DNA of 64,000 bases, taken from contig JAHBVR010000027.1 of the NCBI GenBank assembly GCA_019637395.1, forward strand, positions 46,354 through 110,353, in the 5' to 3' direction. This stretch comes from Vulcanimicrobiota bacterium. Lineage in GTDB: Bacteria; Vulcanimicrobiota; Xenobia; Xenobiales; JADMJV01. Shown piece after piece: positions 47,866 to 57,177 of the stretch (position 1 is its first letter; each line of letters opens with the position of its first letter). Both the position numbers and the translations under genes were made by a program. Below the pieces are notes generated by a model. That model saw only the letters and a list, made by a program, of their open reading frames with translations. It had not been told where the DNA came from and did not search any database.

Positions 47866-49238
47866 GGCTGACCAGCCTGAGAACGCCGCACCGCTCATAC
47901 TGGGGCCTCAGAGAATAGGCGGCCTGGGCGCGTGCTTCAGCGCTGAAATCCGCGCCGTTTCCTCCCACCCCGAGGTGGCCACGGTGAATTCACGCGTGCG
48001 TATTCGCACCACCGGTCAAGCCGGGAGCACCGAGGTCCTGATCAGCTCGGTGGCCGATCCCAATGTGCAGGCCACGCTGAAGCTGACCACCATCAATGCG
48101 ACTATCCAGCAGGTGAGGCTGGAAGGCCCCAGCGATTTCCAGCTCCATGTCGGCCAGGCGGTGCCTATCGAGGTGACGGCCATCCTCTCCAGCGGGGAAG
48201 TCATTCCGCACGCCCAATACAGTTCCGACCTCGACCTGGTCACGGGCTCGGAATACGCGGCGATGGTCGACGGCCTGGGCATCTCCGCCCTCACACCTTC
48301 GCCTCCGAATACTCCCATGGCCATCGGTTTCTTCCGTGGCGGCGGGAGCGCCTCCGGAACGATTTCCGTGCGCGAGATGCGGTTGGTGAATGCCCAGGTC
48401 CGGCTGGGAGGCAACCAGAGCTCCAGCAATGATTTCAAAATGCCCAGCGGTTACCAGGCGCGACTCGAAGTCCTGGGAACCTTTGAGGACGGAACCAGCC
48501 GGTCCCTCCAGTTCAACCAGGATTACTCTGTCGGCCTGAGCGGGGATCCCGGCTTCACCTTCCGTCCACCCGGGATTCTGGCTCAGCCCGGTCCGAATCA
48601 AACGGCGACGCTGAACCTCGACTTACCCGGCACCGCCAACGACCTCGCCGCTCGAGTCACCAGTGTCGACGGCAGCCTGCTCACAAGTCTGAACGCCGAA
48701 TTCGAAAACTACCCGGACGATAGGAGACTTCTCCATGCGGGACAAGGCTACGCCCGTGAGCTGCGGGTGCTGGCCGATTTCCCGGGCCTGCCCCAATACC
48801 GAGTCAGTGGCTTCGACCCGCTCACCGTCAACACGGCCATCGCCAGCCAGGGCCTCTCGAGGGAGGGCTGGCCTACCCTCACCCCGAGCATCTCGGCCGG
48901 CAGCGACAACGTACAGTTGACCCTGGGCGGAATCTCCACCACGCTCTCGGGAGTCTCGGTGAACACCCCCCAGTCGCTGGCCGTGTCCGCTGTCGGCAAA
49001 CGCCCGGCCGGGCGCCTGCCCCTCGAACTGGGCTCGCACCTGTCCGCTGGTGCGGACCTCCGACTACTCGGTGGTCGAATCCGCCACCCAGAACCCGTTT
49101 CTGGATTTGCTCACGGATGCGACCGGAGCCTTTCTGAACCTGGTCAGGGTTTACACCTTCAGGGCCCGCGACGCCGAAGCCCGCGAACTTCCGGCCCGCC
49201 TGGAAGTCGAGGTAACCCGGCAGTCCGACCCGGATTAG
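47866..49238 (+). pseudogene. Decayed Ig-like (Big_2-type) surface protein
   Basis: Protein-like sequence begins directly after a stop at 47863 with no usable start (AEIRAVSSHPEVATVNSRVR is a typical Big_2 strand pattern) and runs in one frame through repeats of Ig-like beta units to about 48990. There it degenerates, and the match resumes in another frame (RTSDYSVVESATQNPFLDLL, then LEVEVTRQSDPD, stop at 49238). A missing 5' end and an internal frameshift mark it as a remnant. The original may have been a large adhesin or secreted repeat protein. Confidence 0.65.
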
Positions 49239-49348
49239 GTGACCACCCCGAGTCCACGCCGGACATCCTGGACGCCGCGACCCAGAAAAATCAACCAGTA
49301 GCTAGCCGGTTGGTCATCCAGCAGCCGTGCGGCTGACCCCCCTCTGGT

Positions 49349-49795
49349 CTAACCGGGAATTTCCGGTTCGACCAGACGGGCCAGATACTCCAGCGACTCC
49401 TGCCAGCCCAGATGGCACTGTTCGGCCGGAATGGCCGCGGGAATCCCCTCCTGAACGACCTTCAACTCGGTGCCGCAACTGACCGCGCGCAACTCGATGG
49501 TGGTGATCATCTCACCGACAGGACCTGGAGCATCGAAAACATCCGTATAACGCAGCCGCTCCCCCGGCACAAACTCCAGATAAGTCCCTCCGAAGGCGTG
49601 GCTGTTGCCGGAAGTAAAGTTGCGAAACGACATCCGGAAAGTCCCGCCCTGCCGAGCTTCCAACTTCTCCACGCTACAGGTAAACCCGTGCGGCGGCAGC
49701 CAGCGCGACAATGCATCCGGCTCCACAAAAGCGCGAAACACCTTCTCCGCCTTGGCCCGCAAAATGCGATGCAGTTGAACCGTTCCAGTAGACAT
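49349..49795 (-). CDS. SRPBCC/AHSA1-family protein
   Basis: 148 residues: TVQLHRILRAKAEKVFRAFV and DALSRWLPPHGFTC at the N-terminus, GGTFRMSFRNF, GERLRYTDVFD and a C-terminal GWQESLEYLARLVEP: the activator-of-Hsp90-homologue-like START fold that binds small hydrophobic ligands. AAGGAG eight bases upstream of the ATG decides the start. Resembles the tandem protein at 54465. Confidence 0.9.
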   Translation of the reverse strand: MSTGTVQLHRILRAKAEKVFRAFVEPDALSRWLPPHGFTCSVEKLEARQGGTFRMSFRNFTSGNSHAFGGTYLEFVPGERLRYTDVFDAPGPVGEMITTIELRAVSCGTELKVVQEGIPAAIPAEQCHLGWQESLEYLARLVEPEIPG

Positions 49796-50018
49796 AATGA
49801 TTAGCTCCTTACCTTGATTGCACAAAGTAGTCGTTCAGGGCCCCCCTGGCTCGACATCCATCAAGGGATTTCGGGCCCAATCTCCGCTCGGCACTCACTG
49901 GCATGGGCTACTTTGGCTCCAAAGGTGTCGCGGCGACGCGAACGCGGATTCCGGGCCCAGCGGGAGGACGACCCCAGGCGGGCAGGTCGGCCTGCTCATG
50001 CGCATATTCAATACGAAA

Positions 50019-51299
50019 TCAACGACCCGCCCTGATCTTCATTCCTTCCACCATGGTGGCGTCGGGAACGGCCACGATGCGGTCGGACTCGGTCAGGCCC
50101 CGGGTCACTTCCAGTTCGGTCTCTGAGGCCAGGCCGACTTCGATCGGCTGGGAGTGCAGGCGGTCTCCCTCGACCTTCCAGACCAGCTTGCCCCCATCCG
50201 CCCCCTGCAGGGCCGAGAAGCGGTCGATCAACAACACATTCGAGCGGGAACGCACCAGGAACCTGGCCTGCAGCTGATAGCCCACTCCCAATCCGGCGCC
50301 CTCCAGGCCGATCACCACATTGACCCGCTGCTGCTCGATGCCCAGAGAGGAAAGCTTGGTAAAACCCGCTGGTTCCACCCGCGACACGCGGCCTTTCCAG
50401 GTCTTCCCCGAAGCCTCCAAATTCACCGGAGTTCCTTTGGCCACCCGCACCGCGTCGGCCGTCAACACCTGGCAGACCACTTCCAGGTCGCCTAGATTCC
50501 CCAGCAGCAGCAAAGGCGAGCCGGCCGTCAAGTCACGCGGCCCCTCTTCGTAGCGCTTGAGTACCACCCCATCGACGGGCGAGCGGATCTCGGCCCGGTT
50601 CAGGGCGTGCTCGGCCCGCGCCTGCTCCTGCCGGGCCTGCAACACCCGTTGTTGCAACACCGGAGCCTGGGCCAGCCGGCGCGACTCCTCCTGGCGCAAC
50701 CGGGCCAGGCGCGACCCCGCCGCCGCCTGGTCCTGACCTTGGGCCAACAACTCCTGGCGCAAGCGGCGCACCTGCTCGTAAGCGGTCCGCTCGGACAACT
50801 GGACCTGGTCAAAATCCCGTTGCGGCATCAAGTCTTTCTGCAGCATCGCCCGCCAGCGCTTCACATCGCTACGCGCCTGTTGCCAGCGAGCCTCAGCTTC
50901 ACGTACCTGCGCCTGCAAGGCGCCCTGGCGCTGGCGCAAAGCTCCCAACTGAGCGCCGGCCTCGGCAACCGCCTGGCGCTCCACTCCCACGTCCCCCAGC
51001 AAAGTCAGGTCTTGCTCGGCCTCGCTCACGCGAGCCTGAGCCTGCAACAGAGCCGAGCGCTGATCAAACCGGTCAAACTGGGCCAGCACCTGGCCTCGCC
51101 GCACCGGGTCTCCCGGTTTCAGAGCCAGCCGTCCGACATGCCCGCTGACCGGCACCTGCACCGGATACTCCTGACTCAGCCGCGTCTCCGCCTTCTCCGT
51201 GAACGACTCCACGATCTCACCCCGGCGCGGCGAAACCACCCGCATCTCCGGAGGCGGAGCACAGCCCGCCAGTAAAAATACCGCCAACCATTTCTTCAT
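50019..51299 (-). CDS. RND/MacA-type membrane fusion lipoprotein
   Basis: 426 residues: lipoprotein signal (KKWLAVFLLAGC), biotinyl-lipoyl motifs (QVPVSGHVGRLALKPGDPVR, RAEIRSPVDGVVLKRYEEG), a long Arg/Gln-rich coiled hairpin (about 90-230) and a beta-barrel domain. It links the inner-membrane exporter to an outer-membrane channel. It overlaps the permease gene by ATGA, so it is third gene of the exporter operon. Confidence 0.9.
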   Translation of the reverse strand: MKKWLAVFLLAGCAPPPEMRVVSPRRGEIVESFTEKAETRLSQEYPVQVPVSGHVGRLALKPGDPVRRGQVLAQFDRFDQRSALLQAQARVSEAEQDLTLLGDVGVERQAVAEAGAQLGALRQRQGALQAQVREAEARWQQARSDVKRWRAMLQKDLMPQRDFDQVQLSERTAYEQVRRLRQELLAQGQDQAAAGSRLARLRQEESRRLAQAPVLQQRVLQARQEQARAEHALNRAEIRSPVDGVVLKRYEEGPRDLTAGSPLLLLGNLGDLEVVCQVLTADAVRVAKGTPVNLEASGKTWKGRVSRVEPAGFTKLSSLGIEQQRVNVVIGLEGAGLGVGYQLQARFLVRSRSNVLLIDRFSALQGADGGKLVWKVEGDRLHSQPIEVGLASETELEVTRGLTESDRIVAVPDATMVEGMKIRAGR

Positions 51300-53647
51300 T
51301 CGCGCACCTTCAAAGCGTCCAGCCAGGGCCAAGCGCGCACCATGCGCAGCACCACCCATTGAGCCAGACTGATAAACAACAACATCAAGACCACGCCCAG
51401 GAGCAGCCGATGGAGCGGAACCAGCGTGGGGAAACGAAAGAAATCGGTATCATAACTCCTGGTAATCGAGTTCACCAAGAAAGCCCCCAACGGCAATCCG
51501 GCTAAAATTCCCAGGCCATTCAAGAGATAGCTTTCCAATATAAAAATCCGCGCCACCTCCGCCGGGGTGAGGCCCAACACGCGAAACGTGCCGACCTCGC
51601 GCGACCGCTCCGAAAGCGAGACCAGGGCCAGGTTCAGAACGCTGCCAAAAGCAAGCAAGGCCGCGAAGGTAGACAAAATCCCCAGCGAAGTGCCCAAAGA
51701 CTGGTCCAGTGTAGCCTTCATCTTGACGTACGAGGCCAACCTCCAGTTCATACCCACCACCCAGGGCCGAGGTGCCATTTGCCCCCCCAGTTGCCCGCCC
51801 GAGGTGCGCAACAGCACCGAACTGGTCGCCTTTTCTTCGCCGATCAAACGGCTTAAATAGCCCAGATCGCAGTAGGCTCCCATGCCCAGATAGGTATCCA
51901 CAATCTGAGTTACCACGCATTCGCTCTCCCGCCGTTCCCCCACCAACGGGCGCACCCGCAACACGCTTCCCACCCGAGCCTGCAGCACGGTAGCTGCCCG
52001 GCTGGATAGCACCAGGCCCTGGTCCGGCGGACGCACCGGATGTCCGGACTGATCGAGCGGGGTGTACAGGCGCGCATCCGGCGCCAGGCCGGTCAGGCTC
52101 ACGCGCCGGCTGTGCGCCCCCAGACTCAAATCGCAGCCCACACTCAACTGGCCTTCCACCACCTCGACCCCGGGCAGCCCGGCCAACTCGCTCAGGCTCG
52201 GCCAGGGGCGCGGATCGCGCAAACTCACGGTCACGTCCTGATGGCTGGTGCGGCGGAATTCGTAGTCGTTGAGAAATTGAATGGAATCACCCAGACAAAA
52301 GGCCTCCACCATCAGGGCCGTGGCCATGGCGCTGCCGAAAGCCGTCACCAGGCAGCGAAACGGATTTCTCAACAGGCTGCGAATGACCATTTTCGTTCCA
52401 AAGGAAAGACGTCGCCAGAGCCAGCCCCAGCGCTCCAGCAAGACCGAACCACCGATCTCGGGAGGCGCCGGGCGCATCGATTCAGCCGGCTCCAGCCGCA
52501 GGGCCGAGCGCGCGCCGCCCAGCGTGCCCAGGCAGGCGAAGCCCAGACAGATGAGCACTCCCAGAGCCAGCAAATGCGGATAAAAACCGGCCTGAATGCT
52601 GGGCAGCTCATAGAATTGGGCATAAAGGGCCACCATGGTGCGTTGCAGCCACATTCCCATGAGCAGACCGCCGACGGCTCCGGCCCCTCCGATACACAAT
52701 CCAATCATCAGATAGTGACCGGCCACCTGTCCGGCCGTGTAGCCCAGGGCACGCAAGGTTCCGATGACCACTCGCTGCTGGGCGACCATGCGCCCGACCA
52801 CCACGTTCAGCACCAGCGCCGCCACCGCCAGGCAAATGGCCGGCAACATGGTGCTGCTGATTTTCAAGCCCTGCAACTCGCCGGCCAGCACCTGCACCGA
52901 AGACTGCTCGCTATCCACGGTGGCCTGCAGCACTCCGTAGGGCTGCAGACGCTCCTGCAAAATCGTCAAAGTGCTGCTCAAGCGGTTGCGCTCCACCACC
53001 GTGCCCAAGACCTGGTTGCAGGCGCCTTCCAAATCACCCTGCTCCTGCAAATAGCCAAAGGGAGCATAGAGGATGGGAGTCCGTCCCGGATCCGGAACCA
53101 CTCCGCTGCCCGGTGAAATCACATAGACATATTCCGGTGAGCGAGCCCGGCCCACGACCGTCAAATCCCGTTCCTGACCTTGCAAGAGCACGCGCAAACG
53201 GCTACCCGGACCCAGTTCGTGGGCTCTGGCAAAAGCTTCGTTGAGAATCGTCTCCGGCCCGTCCAAAGAAAACCAACCGCCGCGAGTCAGGCTCAGGGCA
53301 TTGTTGAGCGGCTGATGCCGGGCCGGCAGCGAATGCACCGTGCCCGAAAGCAAGTCTCCCTGCCACTCGACGCGCACCGGCAGGCTGATACGAGCCTCCA
53401 GTTGAGCCACGTTGGGCACCCGGCGTAACTCCTCCAGCACCGCCAGCGGCGCCCGCTTAAAATCGACCGTAAAATGAGCCAACCGGTTCTCCCGATAGAA
53501 GCGCTCGCGGGCCAGATCCATGTCGAAATAAGTACAGGCCAACCCGGTCAGACAGCCTTCGCCGATGGTGACGATGGCCACCAGCGCTAACAAGGACCCC
53601 TTGCGCAGCCACAGTTCCCGCGCCAGCTTGTACCACAGGACCTTCAC
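51296..53647 (-). CDS. ABC transporter permease with two FtsX domains
   Basis: 783 residues with about eight membrane helices in two FtsX blocks (LNVVVGRMVAQQRVVIGTLR near residue 280; LNLALVSLSERSREVGTFRV near 675) and large periplasmic MacB-like domains between. This is the DUF214/FtsX double permease found with LolD-like ATPases, moving peptides, lipoproteins or drugs from periplasm. ATGA overlaps on both sides. Confidence 0.92.
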   Translation of the reverse strand: MKVLWYKLARELWLRKGSLLALVAIVTIGEGCLTGLACTYFDMDLARERFYRENRLAHFTVDFKRAPLAVLEELRRVPNVAQLEARISLPVRVEWQGDLLSGTVHSLPARHQPLNNALSLTRGGWFSLDGPETILNEAFARAHELGPGSRLRVLLQGQERDLTVVGRARSPEYVYVISPGSGVVPDPGRTPILYAPFGYLQEQGDLEGACNQVLGTVVERNRLSSTLTILQERLQPYGVLQATVDSEQSSVQVLAGELQGLKISSTMLPAICLAVAALVLNVVVGRMVAQQRVVIGTLRALGYTAGQVAGHYLMIGLCIGGAGAVGGLLMGMWLQRTMVALYAQFYELPSIQAGFYPHLLALGVLICLGFACLGTLGGARSALRLEPAESMRPAPPEIGGSVLLERWGWLWRRLSFGTKMVIRSLLRNPFRCLVTAFGSAMATALMVEAFCLGDSIQFLNDYEFRRTSHQDVTVSLRDPRPWPSLSELAGLPGVEVVEGQLSVGCDLSLGAHSRRVSLTGLAPDARLYTPLDQSGHPVRPPDQGLVLSSRAATVLQARVGSVLRVRPLVGERRESECVVTQIVDTYLGMGAYCDLGYLSRLIGEEKATSSVLLRTSGGQLGGQMAPRPWVVGMNWRLASYVKMKATLDQSLGTSLGILSTFAALLAFGSVLNLALVSLSERSREVGTFRVLGLTPAEVARIFILESYLLNGLGILAGLPLGAFLVNSITRSYDTDFFRFPTLVPLHRLLLGVVLMLLFISLAQWVVLRMVRAWPWLDALKVRE

Positions 53648-54345
53648 AAGGCCAATCCCGCCGCCGCCACCGGTTCTTGCGCACGAACGCCGGTGATGGT
53701 TCCGTCTTTGAGTTCGGCCACTCGATGTCCGATGCGAGCCGATTCCAGGCTGTGGGTGATCATCACTACCGTCTTGCCCAGGCGCTGATTGACGTCTTGC
53801 AGCAACTCCAAGATCTGCCGGCTGGTCTCGCTGTCCAGGTTACCGGTCGGCTCATCGCACAACAGCAGGCGCGGATTGCCGGCCAGAGCGCGGGCGATGG
53901 CCACCCGCTGTTGCTGGCCACCGCTCAGTTGCGAAGGGAAATGCTGCCCGCGTTGCTCCAAACCCACCAGGCGCAAAGCCTCCCGGGCCGGCATGGGCTG
54001 GCGAGCGATCTCCACCACGACTTCGACATTCTCCAGAGCCGTCAAAGTCGGCACCAAATTGAAGAACTGAAAGACGAATCCGATCTGATAGCGCCGATAA
54101 AGCGTCAGGGCGCGGTCATTGGCCCGGGCCAGATCCTGCTCGCCGAACAGAACCTGGCCCGAACTGGGCCGGTCCATTCCACCCAGCAAGTTCAGCAGCG
54201 TGCTCTTACCCGAGCCGCTTTGTCCCAAAATCACCAGAAATTCGCCTTCCAGCACGTCCAAACTGGCCTGGCGCAGAGCCGGAACCTCGACCTCCCCCAT
54301 CCGATAGATTTTGCTGACCCCGAGCAGCCGCAGCAAAGGCTTCAT
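53644..54345 (-). CDS. ABC transporter ATP-binding protein (LolD/MacB type)
   Basis: 233 residues: Walker [21 protein letters not shown]-loop [19 protein letters not shown], signature [15 protein letters not shown], Walker [13 protein letters not shown] and H-loop MITHSLESA. The MacB/LolD fingerprint ([17 protein letters not shown]) fits the FtsX permease that follows. First gene of the ATPase-permease-adaptor operon. Confidence 0.95.
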   Translation of the reverse strand: MKPLLRLLGVSKIYRMGEVEVPALRQASLDVLEGEFLVILGQSGSGKSTLLNLLGGMDRPSSGQVLFGEQDLARANDRALTLYRRYQIGFVFQFFNLVPTLTALENVEVVVEIARQPMPAREALRLVGLEQRGQHFPSQLSGGQQQRVAIARALAGNPRLLLCDEPTGNLDSETSRQILELLQDVNQRLGKTVVMITHSLESARIGHRVAELKDGTITGVRAQEPVAAAGLAL

Positions 54346-54464
54346 CGGCTCACGCTTCCGGCTCCTTCTTCTCCCCCCTGCCGCAGGTCAGTTAGGGGGC
54401 TAGAACTCCGGCCGAATTCTAGCATAACCTGTGGAACGTCGCCCGGCCTGCAACCCCTACTCGA

Positions 54465-55430
54465 CTACGTCAAGGGGGTTTTCAGCCGCGCTCCCAGGCT
54501 GCGCTCTTCGAGGAGGCGATCCAGTTTATCGAAGCTCCCGTTCCAACCGGGAGTCATGCCGTCGCGAGCCTTCAGGAAGGAAGCCATTTCCTCGGCCGTC
54601 ACCTCCCCTTCCGGCCGGAAGGTCACGCTCATCCGAGTCCGCCCCTCCCCCTCCGCTGTAAAAAGTACGGTGGTGTGCAGCTTATCCGGAAAAACCGGCA
54701 GCAGCGGGTGACGGCCGGGACCTTTCCGCTCGTCACAAAACATCTGCGTATACGTCAACCGTTCCGGAGCCACCACCTCGTGATAAGCAATTTTGCCGTA
54801 AAAAATTCCACCCAGGTGGTGCATCCGATAGAAAGCGCCGCCTCCAGGACGAATATCCGCCTCCAGGTATTCCATGGTGGCTCCCTGCGGCGGTAACCAG
54901 CAAGCCAGGTGCTCGGACCGGGTCCAAAGCGGAAAGAGCAGCTCGCGGGGCGCCGCGAACGACCGCTGAATCACGAAAGTTTCCCTACCTTCGCGGTATA
55001 GCTCCAGGTATTCGGCCAGGCGATCCCAGGTCGCGTTGCCTCCCGCTTTGCGGATGAACCCTTCGGCTTCCCTGGCAGCCTGCTCGCTCTCGAAGCTCAT
55101 GGTCATGTCCATGCGCGTACCCTCCGGCACGTCCTGGAAAGTAACGGTCACGCGAAACAGCGGCTTGCTCTGGCCATCGCTGCCGTGATCGTAGACCAAT
55201 TTCTCTCCCTCCACCACCTCATGGTAGAGGGTCGAGTTGGGATAGTCCACGCCGTCCGGCCCGTGCATCGTATAGACCCAACGCCCCCCCGGCCGCAAAT
55301 CCTTGCTGTGTTGGGTCAGGGTAAATCCTCGCGGCCCCCACCAGCGGGCCACATGCAACGGGTCGGTCCACACCTGCCACACCAACGAACGGGGAGCGCG
55401 GTAAACTCGGGTCAAATGCAATTCACTCAT
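54465..55430 (-). CDS. Tandem SRPBCC (AHSA1-like) protein
   Basis: 321 residues with two START-like domains: LTRVYRAPRSLVWQVWTDPL with VARWWGPRGFTL (about 1-150), and FVIQRSFAAPRELLFPLWTR with ACWLPPQGATMEYLEADI (about 160-310). Start is ATG 55430 with AAGGAG eight bases upstream, inside the end of the ArsR gene. ArsR-SRPBCC gene pairs are common, and the regulator normally controls the pair. Confidence 0.9.
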   Translation of the reverse strand: MSELHLTRVYRAPRSLVWQVWTDPLHVARWWGPRGFTLTQHSKDLRPGGRWVYTMHGPDGVDYPNSTLYHEVVEGEKLVYDHGSDGQSKPLFRVTVTFQDVPEGTRMDMTMSFESEQAAREAEGFIRKAGGNATWDRLAEYLELYREGRETFVIQRSFAAPRELLFPLWTRSEHLACWLPPQGATMEYLEADIRPGGGAFYRMHHLGGIFYGKIAYHEVVAPERLTYTQMFCDERKGPGRHPLLPVFPDKLHTTVLFTAEGEGRTRMSVTFRPEGEVTAEEMASFLKARDGMTPGWNGSFDKLDRLLEERSLGARLKTPLT

Positions 55431-55767
55431 GGGGGACATCTCCTTGCTGAACAATCTTAAGATACGCTTCCAAACGATCAAAACTCTCTTCCCAATGGAC
55501 TCGGTAGGGCTCCATCCACTCGGCTGCTTCCTGCAGAGCCCTACCATTGAGCTTACAGGGACGCCACTGAGCCTCTCGCGACTTGGTGACCAGGCCCGCC
55601 TTTTCCAGCACCTTGAGATGCTTGGTCACGGCGGGCAGGCTCATAGAACTGAGAAACGGTTCGGCCAAATCCGAAACACTCGCCTCGCCCACCGCCAGGC
55701 GCGCCAGGATGGCCCGCCGAGTGGGGTCGGCCAAAGCCGAAAAGAGAATGCTGAGAGAGTCTTTCAT
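55423..55767 (-). CDS. ArsR-family transcriptional regulator
   Basis: 114 residues: winged helix with FSALADPTRRAILARLAVGE, VSDLAEPF and the recognition helix SLPAVTKHLKVLEKAGLVTK, then EWMEPYRVHWEESFDRLEAY. The YdfF/SdpR-like C-terminus (W..S.D+L..YL) fits the subgroup paired with SRPBCC proteins. It has no obvious metal-binding cysteines. A perfect palindrome begins seven bases upstream of its start. Confidence 0.92.
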   Translation of the reverse strand: MKDSLSILFSALADPTRRAILARLAVGEASVSDLAEPFLSSMSLPAVTKHLKVLEKAGLVTKSREAQWRPCKLNGRALQEAAEWMEPYRVHWEESFDRLEAYLKIVQQGDVPHE

Positions 55768-55773
55768 TAATAG

Positions 55774-55789
55774 TTAACCGTACGGTTAA
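55774..55789. promoter_or_regulatory. Probable ArsR operator palindrome
   Basis: TTAACCGTACGGTTAA is a perfect 16-base palindrome, seven bases upstream of the ArsR ATG at 55767. A further GGTTAA half-site lies at 55800-55805. Its location over the expected promoter suggests autorepression. Confidence 0.75.
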
Positions 55790-55844
55790 TTATCTTACAG
55801 GTTAACTAAGAGGCCGTCAACCCACCCCTTACTTCCAGTAGGCG

Positions 55845-56216
55845 TCAGCGGTTACGCAGAAACTCGGCGGCCTCGACAAAGTAGCTCCAGACGGGCTCCT
55901 CCAGCTCCGGCGCCAGACCGGCCTCGTCCAGGCTCCGGCGCATATGCAGCAGCCAGGCGTCGCGCTCCGCTTCCCCTAGCGCGAAGCCCACGTGCCGCAT
56001 GCGCAAGCGCGGATGGCCGCGCCTTTCGGAGTAAGTCCCCGGCCCGCCAAAATACTGCATCAAAAATAGCTTCAGGCGCTCCGCCGCCGGCCCCAGCTCA
56101 GCTTCCGGATAAAGCGGTCGCAGCAGCGCATCCTGAGCCACGCCCGCGTAAAATCGCTCCACCAGCTTCTCAAAAAAAGCCTCGCCCCCAAGCCGCTCAT
56201 ACAACATCGCCCTCAT
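55845..56216 (-). CDS. Group II truncated haemoglobin
   Basis: About 123 residues: MLYERLGGEAFFEKLVERFY, LRPLYPEAELGPAAERLKLF, MQYFGGPGTYSERRGHPRLR with MRHVGFAL: the trHbO pattern, with the proximal His in RMRH and Tyr B10/Trp G8 region (ERDAWLLHMRRSL). Binds heme, with roles in O2, NO or peroxide handling. The start is ambiguous among in-frame codons at 56231, 56216 and 56207. No FNR-type box is seen here. Confidence 0.9.
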   Translation of the reverse strand: MRAMLYERLGGEAFFEKLVERFYAGVAQDALLRPLYPEAELGPAAERLKLFLMQYFGGPGTYSERRGHPRLRMRHVGFALGEAERDAWLLHMRRSLDEAGLAPELEEPVWSYFVEAAEFLRNR

Positions 56217-56321
56217 CTTCTCCAGCACCAAGCCGGCATCAAACGTTAGAGGACGGCGCTACTACGCGCCTGTGACTCCCGGCAGGGCCAGGGTCGCCTC
56301 CCAAGCGGCTAAAATGGCCCT

Positions 56322-56618
56322 ATGAAGAAGCTTTGCGTTACACTGCTGGCCGGTCTCTGGCTTACTCAGCTGGCCTCCGCCGAAACCAGGCTGCCTGATA
56401 CTCATCAGTTGACCCGGCCCGCCGGCCATTGGACCATCACCCGGGAACGTCCGGTCGACCAGAACAAGAACGGTCGCATCGACCGCAACGAATGGAAGCC
56501 TCAGGAATCGCAGCGCCCCTGGAATCGTCCCCGGTATCTCGAGGGCCAGACCCAACGCTGGAACGTCAAGTGGGAACCGAACTCTCCCCCGTCTACGGCC
56601 AGAGCCCTCAAACTATAG
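56322..56618 (+). CDS. Secreted single-EF-hand protein
   Basis: 98 residues: a signal peptide (LCVTLLAGLWLTQLASA) and one canonical EF-hand loop DQNKNGRIDRNEW near residue 46 (Asp, Asn, Asn, Ile, Glu in place). The tail is Trp/Pro/Arg-rich. Probably a small periplasmic calcium-binding protein. Confidence 0.8.
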   Translation: MKKLCVTLLAGLWLTQLASAETRLPDTHQLTRPAGHWTITRERPVDQNKNGRIDRNEWKPQESQRPWNRPRYLEGQTQRWNVKWEPNSPPSTARALKL

Positions 56619-56742
56619 TCTAAACAATTCACAAACTGGTAACCCGAATTCACGCTTGGCTGACGTCTCTGGTTTACAGTCGGGGCCCTGCAATAGGAAC
56701 GCTAAGTTTCGGGCATGGCTTTGCCGTTGAGAGGAGTTACCA

Positions 56743-57177
56743 ATGCTTTCGACCATTCCTCCCCTTGGGTCGCTCAAGTTCAACCTGCCCGCCCGTCCCT
56801 GCCCAAAAGGTCCGCTGCACCACGACTGCTATACCTCGGGCCATTCCCACCCGCCCGAGATCTACAACCGCCAGATGTCCAGCCATTTTGCTCTGGCGAC
56901 CCCGCAAATGGGAGACGCGAACCTGGACTCCTTCCCCTCCGCTCGTTTCTCCACCGGAGAAGAACCCGCCGGCCAACAGACGCAATGGAGCGACCACCTG
57001 GGCGAGGTGCCCAAAGATCGCTACTGGTGCCGCGACGGCGGGGGCACCATCACCGGCAAGTGTTCCAATGATCGGCCCGAGTGGGGTAGTGGCTCAGACT
57101 ACATGGGTAACAAGTGCTCCTCCTGCGGCGGAACCGGCGTCTGCCCCCACTGCCATGGAGACGGAATTATGGGGTAG
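56743..57177 (+). CDS. Small protein with DnaJ-like zinc-finger tail
   Basis: 144 residues. The N-terminal 100 are unassigned and Pro-rich with scattered Cys and His (RPCPKGPLHHDCYTSGHSHP). The C-terminus CSSCGGTGVCPHCHGDGIMG contains two CxxC(x)G-type knuckles as in the DnaJ cysteine-rich domain, enough for one zinc. GAGAGGAG before the ATG gives a strong start. Overlaps the convergent DUF808 gene by 11 bases. Confidence 0.75.
   Translation: MLSTIPPLGSLKFNLPARPCPKGPLHHDCYTSGHSHPPEIYNRQMSSHFALATPQMGDANLDSFPSARFSTGEEPAGQQTQWSDHLGEVPKDRYWCRDGGGTITGKCSNDRPEWGSGSDYMGNKCSSCGGTGVCPHCHGDGIMG

Noticed and set aside
49796-50018. Short frames in the gap between the SRPBCC gene and the membrane fusion gene
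   Set aside because: Low-complexity Arg/Gly/Pro translations, no ribosome site and no family resemblance. The gap shows nothing I can support.
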